A stretch of DNA of 64,000 nt from Desulfobaculum bizertense DSM 18034 (lineage in GTDB: Bacteria; Desulfobacterota; Desulfovibrionia; Desulfovibrionales; Desulfovibrionaceae). Location of the stretch: the NCBI RefSeq assembly GCF_900167065.1, contig NZ_FUYA01000001.1:62001-126000 (forward strand), written 5' to 3'. Numbering within the stretch: position 1 is the stretch's first letter; each line of letters starts with the position of its first letter. Shown here in pieces: positions 17,661 to 26,220 of the stretch. The notes below the pieces were generated by a model that ran no database searches, was not told the DNA's origin, and saw only the letters and a list, made by a program, of their open reading frames with translations. The position numbers and the translations under genes were made by a program.

Positions 17661-18162
17661 TCCATTAGAGGAGCAGAGAGCGCGTGGGGGGAATGTCCCC
17701 TGTACCTGCTCAGGTCAGGAGAGCGGGTGCTACGAACTCTAGGTGAAAATAGGAAAACGCATTTTGACGGAAAGCGAGTGTGGCCGGCATCTGGAGAAAA
17801 TGCTCAAAAAAAGCGGAATACAGTGACAGATGACGAGAAAGGTCAAAAATGCTGTTGTACTGTTCAGAATGAGGGTGTTTTCGGTCGGAAAATCTCTTTT
17901 CTTTATGCCTATGAACCGGAAATTTTTAGCAAATATCGAAAATCTATTCAACCGAAAAGTAATGGTTATGAATAAAAAGAGCCTTGCAGGGCGTACTTGC
18001 ACAAAATGATGCATCCTGCGAGACTCTGCTATGTCTGTGTCTTTTTTTTGCGCTGCACAGAATGGCTTGTTCCCTGTGCCTGCACTGCGCGAAGAAATGT
18101 TTGTGACGAACATGCGCTGCCTGTCTGATGAGACGCGGCAATACACAACATAAGGTGTCATT
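17661..18162. other. 502-base divergent spacer without recognised gene
   Basis: This region lies between the start of the GGDEF-EAL gene and the start of the dehydrogenase gene. I see AT-rich stretches, a small GGGG/CCCC hairpin near 17690, and a C-rich-arm repeat near 17985-18035, but no open frame with a ribosome site. A small RNA or long leader cannot be excluded. Confidence 0.4.
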
Positions 18163-19137
18163 ATGAAGATTGTTGTACTTGATGGGTTTACATTAAATCC
18201 TGGTGATAATCCCTGGTCTGCATTGCAGGAGCTTGGAGATGTCGAGGTCTTTGATCGTACGGACGCTGAAGACGTTCTGGAACGCTCCGAAGGTGCCGAA
18301 GTCATTGTGACAAACAAGGTTGTGCTGAATGCAGAAACCATTGCCAGCCTTCCAGAGCTGAAATGCATTGCTGTTTCGGCAACGGGATATGATTGTGTCG
18401 ATATTTCTGCAGCTGCTGAACGCGGTATCCCTGTGTGCAATATTCCGGGCTACGGAACGAATGCGGTTGCCCAGTTTGTCATGGCTTTGCTCATGGAGCT
18501 GAATCATCGGATTGAGATCCACGACCAGAGCGTGAAGGCTGGAGAATGGACGTCAAATCAGGACTGGTGCTACTGGAAAAGTCCGCAGATTGAGCTGACG
18601 GGGCAGACAATGGGCATTATCGGCTACGGTGCCATCGGAAGCCGTGTTGGTGAGCTGGCTCATGCCTTTGGCATGAAGGTTATGGCGAGTACCCGGAGTC
18701 AAAAGCCCAAGCCTGACATGCGCCATTTTGAATGGGCCAGCATGGAAGAGGTGTTTGAAAAGGCAGATGTGATTACGCTGCACTGCCCGCTAACGTCCGA
18801 AAATACAGAGTTCATCAACGCCAAGCTTTTGGCCCGGATGAAAAGCAATGCCGTGCTTATTAATACCGCACGGGGCAAGCTGGTGAATGAGGCTGATCTC
18901 GCAGAAGCTCTGAATACTGGCGTTATCCGTGGAGCAGGACTGGATGTTGTCTCTACAGAGCCAGTTCAGCCGGATAATCCGCTTCTGAAAGCCAAAAACT
19001 GCATTGTGACTCCGCACATCGCGTGGGCATCACTCACCGCACGGAATAATCTGATGCGGATGCTTGTGAGCAATGTCAAAGCGTACGTTGATGGTCGTCC
19101 CAGTCACGTCGTGAATGAAAAGCTTTTGGCGAAATAA
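18163..19137 (+). CDS. D-2-hydroxyacid dehydrogenase (glycerate/hydroxypyruvate type)
   Basis: NAD(P)-dependent oxidoreductase of 324 residues that interconverts 2-oxoacids and D-2-hydroxyacids. It has the NAD motif GYGAIGSRVGELAHAFG near residue 150, the signature LHCPLTSEN, the arginine/glutamate pair (NTARGKLVNEADL and GLDVVSTEP) and the histidine segment CIVTPHIAWAS. The sequence lies nearest to hydroxypyruvate reductases of the HprA type; substrate is inferred, not proven. The ATG follows AAGGTG by 5 bases. It is a single-gene unit closed by a terminator. Confidence 0.88.
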   Translation: MKIVVLDGFTLNPGDNPWSALQELGDVEVFDRTDAEDVLERSEGAEVIVTNKVVLNAETIASLPELKCIAVSATGYDCVDISAAAERGIPVCNIPGYGTNAVAQFVMALLMELNHRIEIHDQSVKAGEWTSNQDWCYWKSPQIELTGQTMGIIGYGAIGSRVGELAHAFGMKVMASTRSQKPKPDMRHFEWASMEEVFEKADVITLHCPLTSENTEFINAKLLARMKSNAVLINTARGKLVNEADLAEALNTGVIRGAGLDVVSTEPVQPDNPLLKAKNCIVTPHIAWASLTARNNLMRMLVSNVKAYVDGRPSHVVNEKLLAK

Positions 19138-19154
19138 GAACAGGAAAGAAAATG

Positions 19155-19180
19155 GCCCCTCCTTAGCGAGGGGCTTTTTT
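19155..19180 (+). terminator. Terminator of the dehydrogenase gene
   Basis: GCCCCTC pairs with GAGGGGC around CTTAGC and is followed by six T residues, 18 bases past the stop. It overlaps the 3' end of the convergent VanZ-like gene. Confidence 0.88.
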
Positions 19181-19600
19181 GTGTGATGCGCAGGGAGAAG
19201 ACTGCGAGGGTGGGAAGCGCTTGAACACGGCTTTGCGCAGGCAAAATCCGATGATGCCACCAATGGTGATGCCCAAAAGATTGGCAAGGGCATCTTCAAT
19301 GGTACAGCGCCGGGTTGGCAGAAAAATTTGCCAGAATTCGAGCGAAAAGCCCAAAAGTGCCAAAAAGACAAGAGAGGCAAGCGCGGTCAGGCGCTGAGGA
19401 AAGGCCAGAGGTGCAACGCAGGCAAGGCAGGCAAAGGCAAGACCGTGGAGCACGTTGTCCAGACTCACGGGACCATACAGGGGCCTGTAGGGTGGCATGA
19501 AATCAGACATGAGGCTCAGGGTCAGGAGCAGGGCGATACCAGCCATAAGAATGGCAAAAAAAGTTCGCTGCACTTCTGGAGGGGATGCTTTGTGCTGCAT
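19163..19600 (-). CDS. VanZ-like membrane protein
   Basis: Small inner-membrane protein of 145 residues with about four hydrophobic helices. The segments SLDNVLHGLAFACLACVA and LGFSLEFWQIFLPTRRCTIE followed by DALANLLGITIGGIIGF match the VanZ-like family pattern (the D-x-x-x-N-x-x-G part). VanZ relates to teicoplanin resistance in some Gram-positives, but function of most members is unknown, and I claim no resistance role. It follows a 51-residue membrane peptide gene after 12 bases. Its 3' end carries the terminator hairpin of the opposing gene. Confidence 0.8.
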   Translation of the reverse strand: MQHKASPPEVQRTFFAILMAGIALLLTLSLMSDFMPPYRPLYGPVSLDNVLHGLAFACLACVAPLAFPQRLTALASLVFLALLGFSLEFWQIFLPTRRCTIEDALANLLGITIGGIIGFCLRKAVFKRFPPSQSSPCASHKKAPR

Positions 19601-19612
19601 GGGGGGCAGTGC

Positions 19613-19768
19613 TTATTTTTTTTTGAGGAAGTAGTGGGTCAGGCTGGCTGCGATGCCAGCAACAACGCCGAGAAAAAAAGCCCGGGGGGCATTCATGTCG
19701 AGCATGAATGTTGCGATGACGCCCATTGCGCCACCAGACAGCATGCCGCGAAAAATTGCTTCTTTCAT
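19613..19768 (-). CDS. 51-residue membrane peptide upstream of the VanZ-like gene
   Basis: The minus strand encodes MKEAIFRGMLSGGAMGVIAT followed by a second hydrophobic stretch (AFFLGVVAGIAASLTHYFL) and a KKK end. This looks like a hairpin of two short membrane helices, rich in Gly and Ala. GGAGG lies 10 bases before the ATG, and the gene ends 12 bases before the VanZ-like start, so the two are likely co-transcribed. I do not recognise a family. Confidence 0.65.
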   Translation of the reverse strand: MKEAIFRGMLSGGAMGVIATFMLDMNAPRAFFLGVVAGIAASLTHYFLKKK

Positions 19769-19927
19769 GGAAAAAGAGCCTCCGAAAAAGAAAGAAAGTG
19801 AACAGTTCCGGGTCTAGTTTGCATGGAAAAGGGCGAGCGGACAAGGTTTTCATGGCGCATTTGCACAAGAAAATGGCCGAAGCCTGGGGATTCAGGCTTC
19901 GGCCGAGGTGAAGGGAAAGCAGAATTC

Positions 19928-21631
19928 TTAACGCGCTGCGGCTACCCGGCGGGGCACTTCGACAAGATGAGGTCGGGCAGATGTCTCATCAAAGCGCTTG
20001 AGATCAGACTTGCGGATTTCTCCGCGTTTGATTTTTCCGGATAGCGTCTTGGGAAGCTCGTCAACAAATTCCACTACTCGGGGATATTTGTACGGAGCCG
20101 TCACGGTCTTGACGTGCTGCTGAAGCGCCTTGGCAAGTTCCGGGCTTGCGGAGAAGCCCCGGGCGAGCACAACCGTCGCTTTGACAGCCTGGCCTCGGAC
20201 CGGGTCTGGAACGCCTGTCACAGCTGCTTCCAGAACGGCTTCGTGAGAAACCAGAGCACTTTCTACTTCATAAGGACCAACGCGGTAGCCGGAGCTTTTG
20301 ATGAGATCATCAACCCGGCCCAGAAACCAGTAATAGCCGTCTTCATCGCGCCACGCCTTGTCACCTGTGTGGTAAAAGCCGTTGTAGCGCACGGATTTGG
20401 TTTTTTCCGGTTCATCCACGTATTCGAGGAAAAGCCCCGCTGGCGTGCCGTTTGTGAGTCGGATGCAGATTTCACCTTCTTCACCAGTCGAGCAGAGTTC
20501 GTCCCGCTTGTTCAGCAAAACGATGTCCCAGCCCGGTACTGGCTTGCCGATGGACCCGGGCTTTGGCTCCATGAACGGGAACGTCGCGATTTGTAGCGTT
20601 GTTTCCGTCTGGCCATAGCCTTCATAGATGGAAAGCCCGGTCACGCGTTTCCAGTCATTGAAAACGCTGGTGTTCAGCAGCTCACCAGCCGTGGTGCAGT
20701 GCCGAAGGTGTGAAAGATCAAATTTCTCCAGCTCCTCGCGCACCATGAAACGGTATACGGTTGGCGGAGCACAGAACGATGTGACCTTGTTCTTGCTCAT
20801 GACGGTGAGCAGGTCTGCTGCATCAAACTTGCCACGGAAGTCATAGACAAAGACCGTAGCACCAGCCATCCACTGCCCATACATTTTGCCCCAGATTGCC
20901 TTGCCCCAGCCCGTGTCGGCCACGGTCAGGTGCAGGTCTCCGGGACGCAGGTCGTGCCAGTACATGCCTGTAACAGCATGTCCCATCACATAGTTGTGCT
21001 TGTGCACGACCATTTTGGGCTGTCCTGTGGTGCCAGAGGAAAAGAAGACCAGCAGAGGATCTTCTCCACCAGCAGAATCCGCAGGGCGCGGAAAGCTGTT
21101 TGCACTGTTTGCGCAGGCGGTTTTCATGTCATCCCAGCCGGGCAGGACAGGCCCTGGTCCGCACTGGAATTTTGCTACAAGACTCGGCACATCCTGACTT
21201 GCACGCTCAACAGTGGCCGCAACAGAGTCCTCACAGACCACGGCACGAACCTTGGCGGCGTGCATGCGGTAGGTGATGTCTTTGGCAGTCAGCAGATGAG
21301 GGGAAGGGATGGCAACAGCACCAAGACGGTGCAGGGCCATCATGGAAACCCAGAAGTCAATGCGGCGGAAGAGGATCAGCATGACCCGGTCGCCTTTTTT
21401 GACTCCGCGTTCAGACAGGGTGTTTGCGAGTCGGCAGGATGCCTCGGCCAGCCACTGGAATGTGTATTCCCGGCGGACATGGTCGGGGCCAACATGAATG
21501 AGGGCAAGCTTGTCCGGAGTTTCTTCGGCAAGTTTGTCCAGCACATCAAAAGCAAAATTAAAATGATCGGGAAGATCCAGACAGAAGTCTTTACAGAATT
21601 CCTCGTATGAGGAAGGGGTCAGCTTTTTCAT
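19928..21631 (-). CDS. AMP-forming acyl-CoA synthetase (medium-chain/benzoate-type)
   Basis: ATP-dependent carboxylic acid:CoA ligase of 567 residues, via an acyl-adenylate. Core motifs: FFSSGTTGQPKMVVHKH (P-loop), YGQTETTLQIA, YHTGDKAWRDEDGYYWF, and the C-terminal lysine motif PKTLSGKIKRGEIR. The start (SYEEFCKDFCLDLPDHFNFAFDVLD) resembles ACSM-type medium-chain synthetases. Substrate is not determinable. The gene follows an XRE-cupin regulator after 85 bases, the second of two such pairs in a row. Confidence 0.88.
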   Translation of the reverse strand: MKKLTPSSYEEFCKDFCLDLPDHFNFAFDVLDKLAEETPDKLALIHVGPDHVRREYTFQWLAEASCRLANTLSERGVKKGDRVMLILFRRIDFWVSMMALHRLGAVAIPSPHLLTAKDITYRMHAAKVRAVVCEDSVAATVERASQDVPSLVAKFQCGPGPVLPGWDDMKTACANSANSFPRPADSAGGEDPLLVFFSSGTTGQPKMVVHKHNYVMGHAVTGMYWHDLRPGDLHLTVADTGWGKAIWGKMYGQWMAGATVFVYDFRGKFDAADLLTVMSKNKVTSFCAPPTVYRFMVREELEKFDLSHLRHCTTAGELLNTSVFNDWKRVTGLSIYEGYGQTETTLQIATFPFMEPKPGSIGKPVPGWDIVLLNKRDELCSTGEEGEICIRLTNGTPAGLFLEYVDEPEKTKSVRYNGFYHTGDKAWRDEDGYYWFLGRVDDLIKSSGYRVGPYEVESALVSHEAVLEAAVTGVPDPVRGQAVKATVVLARGFSASPELAKALQQHVKTVTAPYKYPRVVEFVDELPKTLSGKIKRGEIRKSDLKRFDETSARPHLVEVPRRVAAAR

Positions 21632-21716
21632 AGTACACCTCGAAAAGAAAAAACACGGATTTCATGAAATTGACGTCTACAGTGGGGGAGGTGTTTCACC
21701 GTGCGCGATGAAACAC

Positions 21717-22277
21717 CTAGATAATGACGTCGATGAATTCCGCGTCCTGTCCATCGAGGCCGCGTAATGCGTGTGGAGTCTCGGAGCCAAAGTAGAAGCT
21801 GTCGCCCGGCTCCAGGGTGACAGTGTTTTGGTCGAGCCGGATTTCCAGCCGACCAGTGAGCAGGTAGATGAATTCCTGACCTGGATGGGTTGCGAAATGC
21901 AGCTCCTCTGGTTCGCGGGCAGGAACCCGAACCTTGAACGGTTCCATTTTCCGGCCTGTGAACTTGTAGGCAAGACTGCGATAGTCATAGTCCCTGCGCC
22001 GCGTGACAGCCAAACCTTCGTCTGACTTGACATGCGAGTAGGTACTAAGATGCGCATCCGCACCTGAAAGTAGCGCTGTCAGGTCGATGTCGCAGGCCTG
22101 CGCAACGTTAAAGAGGAAACTGACCGGGATTTCAACAGTCCCGGACTCGTAACCCACAAGCGTCGCCTCATCGACGTGAACCCGTTCGGCAAGCTCGCGT
22201 GTGCTCATTCCCAGAGCATCACGTAGCCCGACGAGTCGGGGGGCGATTTCTTTGTACGCCTGAGTTACTGTTTCCAT
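21717..22277 (-). CDS. XRE-family regulator with C-terminal cupin domain
   Basis: Transcription factor of 186 residues. An N-terminal helix-turn-helix (LRDALGMSTRELAERVHVDE, then LVGYESGTVEIPV) is joined to a C-terminal cupin (HPGQEFIYLLTGRLEIRL and LEPGDSFYFGSETPHALRG) that may bind a small ligand. An in-frame ATG lies 7 codons upstream, but AAGGAG ends 6 bases before 22277 and decides this start. It precedes an acyl-CoA synthetase gene, which it probably controls. A perfect 18-bp palindrome sits 43 bases upstream of its start and is a likely operator. Confidence 0.87.
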   Translation of the reverse strand: METVTQAYKEIAPRLVGLRDALGMSTRELAERVHVDEATLVGYESGTVEIPVSFLFNVAQACDIDLTALLSGADAHLSTYSHVKSDEGLAVTRRRDYDYRSLAYKFTGRKMEPFKVRVPAREPEELHFATHPGQEFIYLLTGRLEIRLDQNTVTLEPGDSFYFGSETPHALRGLDGQDAEFIDVII

Positions 22278-22319
22278 TGGGTTCTCCTTGCTGACCATGA
22301 GGTACTGTCCTCTTCAAAA

Positions 22320-22337
22320 CTGCATTATATAATGCAG
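22320..22337. promoter_or_regulatory. Perfect 18-bp palindrome, putative operator of the XRE-cupin gene
   Basis: CTGCATTATATAATGCAG is fully self-complementary and contains TATAAT on both strands, so it would overlap a -10 element. It lies between the stop of one synthetase gene and the start of the next regulator. No good -35 is seen at the expected place on the minus strand. Autoregulation is inferred. Confidence 0.6.
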
Positions 22338-22374
22338 GGTCTGGGCGCCGCCCCCACGGCATGCGCCCGTTTTT

Positions 22375-24021
22375 TTAGGCGTTTGGCCAAAGCCGAGACG
22401 CCTCTTCCCGTAATTTATACTTTTGAATTTTACCGCTTGCTGTCAGCGGATATTCCTCCACGAATGCAACGTATTTCGGAATCTTGTGCCAGGCGATTTT
22501 GCCGCGGCAGTAATCCTGAACGTCTTCTGGTGTCAGGTCGGCTCCCTTGTGCACAATGACAAAGGCACCAAGCTCTTCGCCATATTTGACACTGGGGACT
22601 CCCGCGACCTGAACGTCCTTTACTCCCTCCATTGTATAGAGGAATTCTTCAATTTCACGGGGGTAGATGTTTTCCCCGCCGCGAATAATCATATCTTTCA
22701 GACGCCCTGTGATGGAGACGTAGCCTTCATCATCCATGACGCCGAGATCACCAGAGTGCAGCCAGCCTTCAGTATCAACGGCATTGGCTGTGGCCTCCGG
22801 CATCTTGTAATAGCCTTTCATCAGCAGGTAGCCGCGGCAGCAGATTTCACCCTGCGTGCCATTCGGGCATTTTTCTCCTGTTTCCGGGTCAAAGACACCG
22901 ACCTCAACCTCGGGCATGGCGCGCCCAACGGTCTGGGTACGGCGCTCTACAGAATCGTCAACACGCGTCTGGGTCATCACTGGGCTGGACTCTGTCAGTC
23001 CGTAGCAAATCGTGATGTCTTTCATGTACATTTTGTCCATGACTTCGCGCATGACAGAAACCGGACACGGAGAACCCGCCATGATTCCTGTTCGCAGGCT
23101 CGAAAAGTCGAATTTGTCGAACAGGATATGGTGCAGGATGGCGATGAACATTGTGGGCACGCCGTACACAGCTGTGCAGCGTTCCTGTTCAATGCTTTTC
23201 ATCACCATGATGGGATCAAATTTTTCTACGATGACCATTGTGGTGCCGTGAGTCACTGCCGCCAGCACGCCCAGCACGCAGCCAAAGCAGTGGAAGAGTG
23301 GAACCGGCAGGCACAGGCGGTCGTCATGGGTAAATTTTTGGTTTTCCCCAATCCAGAAGCCATTATTGCCGATGCTTTTGTGCGTCAGCATAACGCCCTT
23401 TGGAAAGCCCGTGGTCCCGGATGTGTATTGCATGTTGACCACATCGTCAGGGTCAAGGCTCTCCTGGCGCGCTGTATAGTCTTCTTCCGAAATCGACTGG
23501 CCAAGTGCAGTCAGTTCAGGAATGGAGTACATTCCCCGGTGTTTTTCTGCACCGAGGTAACCCACGCGTTTCAGGTGTGGAAATTTTGCGCTTTTGAGTT
23601 TGCCGCGTTCACTGTTTCGCAGCTCTGGAACTTTTTCGTACATCGTCAGGATGTAGTCCGTGTCATAATATCTATCCATGACGAAGATATTTTCGGCCTC
23701 GGACTGCTGGAGCGCGTACTCAAGTTCAGCGGATTTGTAGCTGGTGTTCAGCGGCAGGAGAACTGCGCCAATTTTGGCTGTGGCAAACTGGAACGCAACC
23801 CAGTAGGGGAGGTTGGTCGCCCACAGGACAAGCTTTTCCCCACGCTGGATGCCCAGAGCCATAAGCCCCTTGGCGAGGTCATCAACAAGCCCCCCAAATT
23901 CTTTCCATGTCAGTCGGAATTCGCGGTCGACGTAAATGACGGCGTCCTCGTCAGGATAACGGGAAACTGTCTCGTTCAGTATCCGCCCCAAAGTGATGTG
24001 ACGGATTGCTTCGGTACTCAT
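22375..24021 (-). CDS. AMP-forming acyl-CoA synthetase (FadD-like)
   Basis: ATP-dependent acyl-CoA ligase of 548 residues, a different branch from the downstream synthetase. Core motifs: MQYTSGTTGFPKGVMLTH, YGLTESSPV, WLHSGDLGVMDDEGYVSITG, RLKDMIIRGGENIYPREIEE and the final lysine segment PLTASGKIQKYKLRE. The family activates medium- or long-chain fatty acids; the exact substrate is open. It starts 16 bases after the second XRE-cupin gene and is probably co-transcribed with it. Confidence 0.9.
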   Translation of the reverse strand: MSTEAIRHITLGRILNETVSRYPDEDAVIYVDREFRLTWKEFGGLVDDLAKGLMALGIQRGEKLVLWATNLPYWVAFQFATAKIGAVLLPLNTSYKSAELEYALQQSEAENIFVMDRYYDTDYILTMYEKVPELRNSERGKLKSAKFPHLKRVGYLGAEKHRGMYSIPELTALGQSISEEDYTARQESLDPDDVVNMQYTSGTTGFPKGVMLTHKSIGNNGFWIGENQKFTHDDRLCLPVPLFHCFGCVLGVLAAVTHGTTMVIVEKFDPIMVMKSIEQERCTAVYGVPTMFIAILHHILFDKFDFSSLRTGIMAGSPCPVSVMREVMDKMYMKDITICYGLTESSPVMTQTRVDDSVERRTQTVGRAMPEVEVGVFDPETGEKCPNGTQGEICCRGYLLMKGYYKMPEATANAVDTEGWLHSGDLGVMDDEGYVSITGRLKDMIIRGGENIYPREIEEFLYTMEGVKDVQVAGVPSVKYGEELGAFVIVHKGADLTPEDVQDYCRGKIAWHKIPKYVAFVEEYPLTASGKIQKYKLREEASRLWPNA

Positions 24022-24037
24022 TATCGGCTCCTTTTCA

Positions 24038-24604
24038 TCAGGCCGGGACGTAAATCACGGCATGGATCTCCGCAGCGCTGTCTCCGTAGGCAGAGACGTG
24101 GTGCGGAACCACGGAATTGTAGTACATGCTGTCCCCGGCTCTCAGGATGTGTGTTTCCTTACCGTAACGCAGCATGACTTCCCCAGAAACAACAATTATG
24201 AACTCTTCTCCTTCATGGGAGGACAGTTCGCCGTCATTGTCCTGAGGCTCTAGTCTGATGAAAAAGGGCTCCATCGACCGGTCGGCTTTGCCGCGACCAA
24301 GGTGATGGTAAACCATGTCTGTGGATGGTGAGCTGCCAGAATGGCCAACAGTTTCGGATGTGCGGTCTTTAAGGCGCGTGATGAGTGGGTCCGGCGTTAA
24401 CTCGTCATCCATGAAGGTTCCAAGTCGTGTGCCAAGAGTCCGCGCAAGTTTAACCATGACGCCCAGTGCAGGCTGGATCTCTCCCGCCTCAACAGAGCTG
24501 ATATATTCCGACGACATCCCGCTACGTTCAGCGAGTTCGGCCACAGTTAACCCTTGGCGCTCCCGATACATCCGGATGCGCGCACCTCTTTTCTGGGTAC
24601 CCAT
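24038..24604 (-). CDS. XRE-family regulator with C-terminal cupin domain (second copy)
   Basis: Regulator of 188 residues with the same plan as the one at 21717-22277. The helix-turn-helix is near the N-terminus (YRERQGLTVAELAERSGMSS, then YISSVEAGEIQPALGVMVKL). The cupin domain carries SSHEGEEFIIVVSGEVMLRYG and LRAGDSMYYNSVVPHHVSAYG. The two are clearly homologous in architecture but diverged in sequence. It heads a unit with the acyl-CoA synthetase 16 bases downstream. The 18-bp palindrome found at the other regulator was not seen here. Confidence 0.86.
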   Translation of the reverse strand: MGTQKRGARIRMYRERQGLTVAELAERSGMSSEYISSVEAGEIQPALGVMVKLARTLGTRLGTFMDDELTPDPLITRLKDRTSETVGHSGSSPSTDMVYHHLGRGKADRSMEPFFIRLEPQDNDGELSSHEGEEFIIVVSGEVMLRYGKETHILRAGDSMYYNSVVPHHVSAYGDSAAEIHAVIYVPA

Positions 24605-24992
24605 ACGTTCTCCCTATGCAGTATTTTTCTCTCCATCAGAATGTCAGAAAACCGTTTTTCCCCTACGGTCATCAAAACCCTGCGCCGTGTGTCAAGACGA
24701 GCACAGGTTCTGTTGTATGGAGAACTCAAACCCTACGGAAAAGCACTCGCCTAGGCAAGCCTGTATGAAATATTTTTTGAGTCTTTCAGGGCATGTAGAA
24801 GAAAAATGTCAGCTCTGCATCTCCGTACGTGAGCATTCACCCGCTTGTGCAGACTCTTCCTTTTCTATGCCACAGAACCCCTTTGCTGCGCATTAAGAAA
24901 AAATTTGAAAAGCTGTTAAATTCTTTCCCTCACGCATATATGTTTTTATACGATTATCTACAAAAGAGATTCCCTTTTATGGAGAGGCATCT
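24605..24992. other. 388-base divergent spacer
   Basis: This lies between the XRE-cupin gene (minus) and the methyltransferase gene (plus) and must hold both promoters. It has AT-rich tracts near 24935-24965 with a TATACG hexamer, but no good promoter pair, palindrome or gene was seen. Confidence 0.4.
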
Positions 24993-25661
24993 ATGGACTC
25001 GCAGTGTGTTTATGAAAAGGACCATGACGAATATGGAACAGTTGCGCGTGTTTACGACGCGTGTACTGCCCCCTTTCTTCGGGAAAATCGTGAGCTGCTC
25101 GCGGCAACTGTTCGCAGTGCGCAAGGCCCTTTTCTCGACATCTGTTGTGGAACTGGACTCCAGCTCGTCGCCCTCGATGCTGCGCCTCATCTCCAGCCTA
25201 TCATAGGCATTGACCTCTCCGCTGCGATGTTACAAAAAGCCTCCCCCCGTGCCTCGCAGCATGGCTTTTCTCTCGTTCAGGGCAATGCAGGGCAGCTCCC
25301 CTTCCCTCCAGCATCCTTTGGCATTGTTGCCCTCAGTTTCGCCCTCCATGAGAAGGTTTGGCCCTGTGCTCTTCAACTCGTCCGTTCCGCCTTTTCCGTC
25401 CTTCGCCCCAGCGGTCTCTTCATTACAACCGATTATCTCCCCCGTGCTTCCGCCTCTTCATGGGGCTTTTTTTTGAGTGCGATCATTGAGCGCGCCGCAG
25501 GGCTTCAGCATTTTCGGAACTGGCAGGACTATCATCGGCGCGGCGCCCTTGGTGCCCTCATTCGTGAGGCTCGCCTCCCTTCCCCCCTCCGCCCCCTCTC
25601 TCATCACGTCTTCGCCTCGCGCGTCGCCTGCATGGACGTCTTTCAGAAGGCTAAAGATTAG
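24993..25661 (+). CDS. Class I SAM-dependent methyltransferase
   Basis: Methyltransferase of 222 residues with a Rossmann-like core: motif I FLDICCGTGLQLVALD near residue 48, motif II segment IIGIDLSAAML, motif III VQGNAGQLPFPPASFGIVAL and a following SFALHEK. It resembles the UbiE/Methyltransf_11 group; the substrate cannot be told. GGAGAGG precedes the ATG by 5 bases. Later codons are rich in C at third positions compared with the start, which may just reflect leucine/proline content. Stand-alone gene, with repeat copy C beginning almost at its stop codon. Confidence 0.8.
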   Translation: MDSQCVYEKDHDEYGTVARVYDACTAPFLRENRELLAATVRSAQGPFLDICCGTGLQLVALDAAPHLQPIIGIDLSAAMLQKASPRASQHGFSLVQGNAGQLPFPPASFGIVALSFALHEKVWPCALQLVRSAFSVLRPSGLFITTDYLPRASASSWGFFLSAIIERAAGLQHFRNWQDYHRRGALGALIREARLPSPLRPLSHHVFASRVACMDVFQKAKD

Positions 25662-25664
25662 GGG

Positions 25665-26125
25665 GGGGCAGCGTGTGTGCTGGACGGGCGGGTGGGAGAG
25701 AACCGGGGCCAGCCCCGGACCCCGCGTAAGGGAATGATTCCCTTACGTATCCTCAGCGAGTTTGAATTCCCTCCACGCTTCGCGTGAATGAAATTCAAAC
25801 TTGATGAAAATAACGTCGAGAGCTTCTTTCTCTTCTGCGAGTTGCCACCATTCCTTTTGAACGCCTTTCGGCGTTCAAAAGGAATAAGTGCGGTCTGGAA
25901 AAGGCAGAAGAACACGCATTCGGGAAACGCCACTAGGCCGAAAAAAAGGGGACCGAAATGGAGAGGAGAGCGTAGCTCTCATCACATTTCGGTCCCCTTT
26001 TAATTCGGGCGAAAGCGGGATTCCCAAGGGCCTCGTCCTTGGGCGGGGTCAAGGGGCAGCGCCCCTTGCAGAGCACGAGACGGAGTCTCGTACCCCACCC
26101 ACCCCAAAGCCCTTGCAGGGCTTGG
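25665..26125 (-). repeat. Composite hairpin-array repeat, copy C (inverted)
   Basis: Same reversed order as copy B: CCGGGGC/GCCCCGG at 25703-25718 (A and B have TTGGGGGC/GCCCCCAA here); CGTAAGGGAAT/ATTCCCTTACG at 25725-25747; the GTTTGAATT-type stem at 25760-25800 with three mismatches; a perfect 15-bp stem TTCCTTTTGAACGCC at 25851-25884; the GGGGACCGAAATG hairpin at 25948-25997, identical to copy A when reversed; CCCAAGG/CCTTGGG at 26023-26043; AAGGGGC/GCCCCTT at 26051-26067; ACGAGAC/GTCTCGT at 26075-26091; AAGCCC/GGGCTT at 26107-26123. It lies between convergent methyltransferase and DUF3179 genes. Confidence 0.9.
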
Positions 26126-26158
26126 GACTCAGCCCATCACATACCCCATAAAAACACA

Positions 26159-26197
26159 CAAGCCGGAGTCAGTGCTGCCACACTGATTCCGGCTTGT
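26159..26197 (-). terminator. Terminator of the DUF3179 gene
   Basis: AAGCCGGA and CAGTG pair with CACTG and TCCGGCTT around a short loop, just past the DUF3179 stop. On the minus strand it is followed by GTGTGTTTTTA, a modest T run, and then by repeat copy C. Confidence 0.65.
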
Positions 26198-26220
26198 AAG
26201 CCTCTGTCAATCACGAAAAA

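Noticed and set aside
5152-26151. Apparently conserved proteins in repeat copies (5152-5541 minus, 14345-14740 plus, 25888-26151 plus) sharing RPKKRGPKWRGERSSHH-like sequence.
   Set aside because: The likeness comes from the shared DNA hairpins, not from a protein. Frames start and end differently, have no ribosome sites, and copy D does not keep the sequence.
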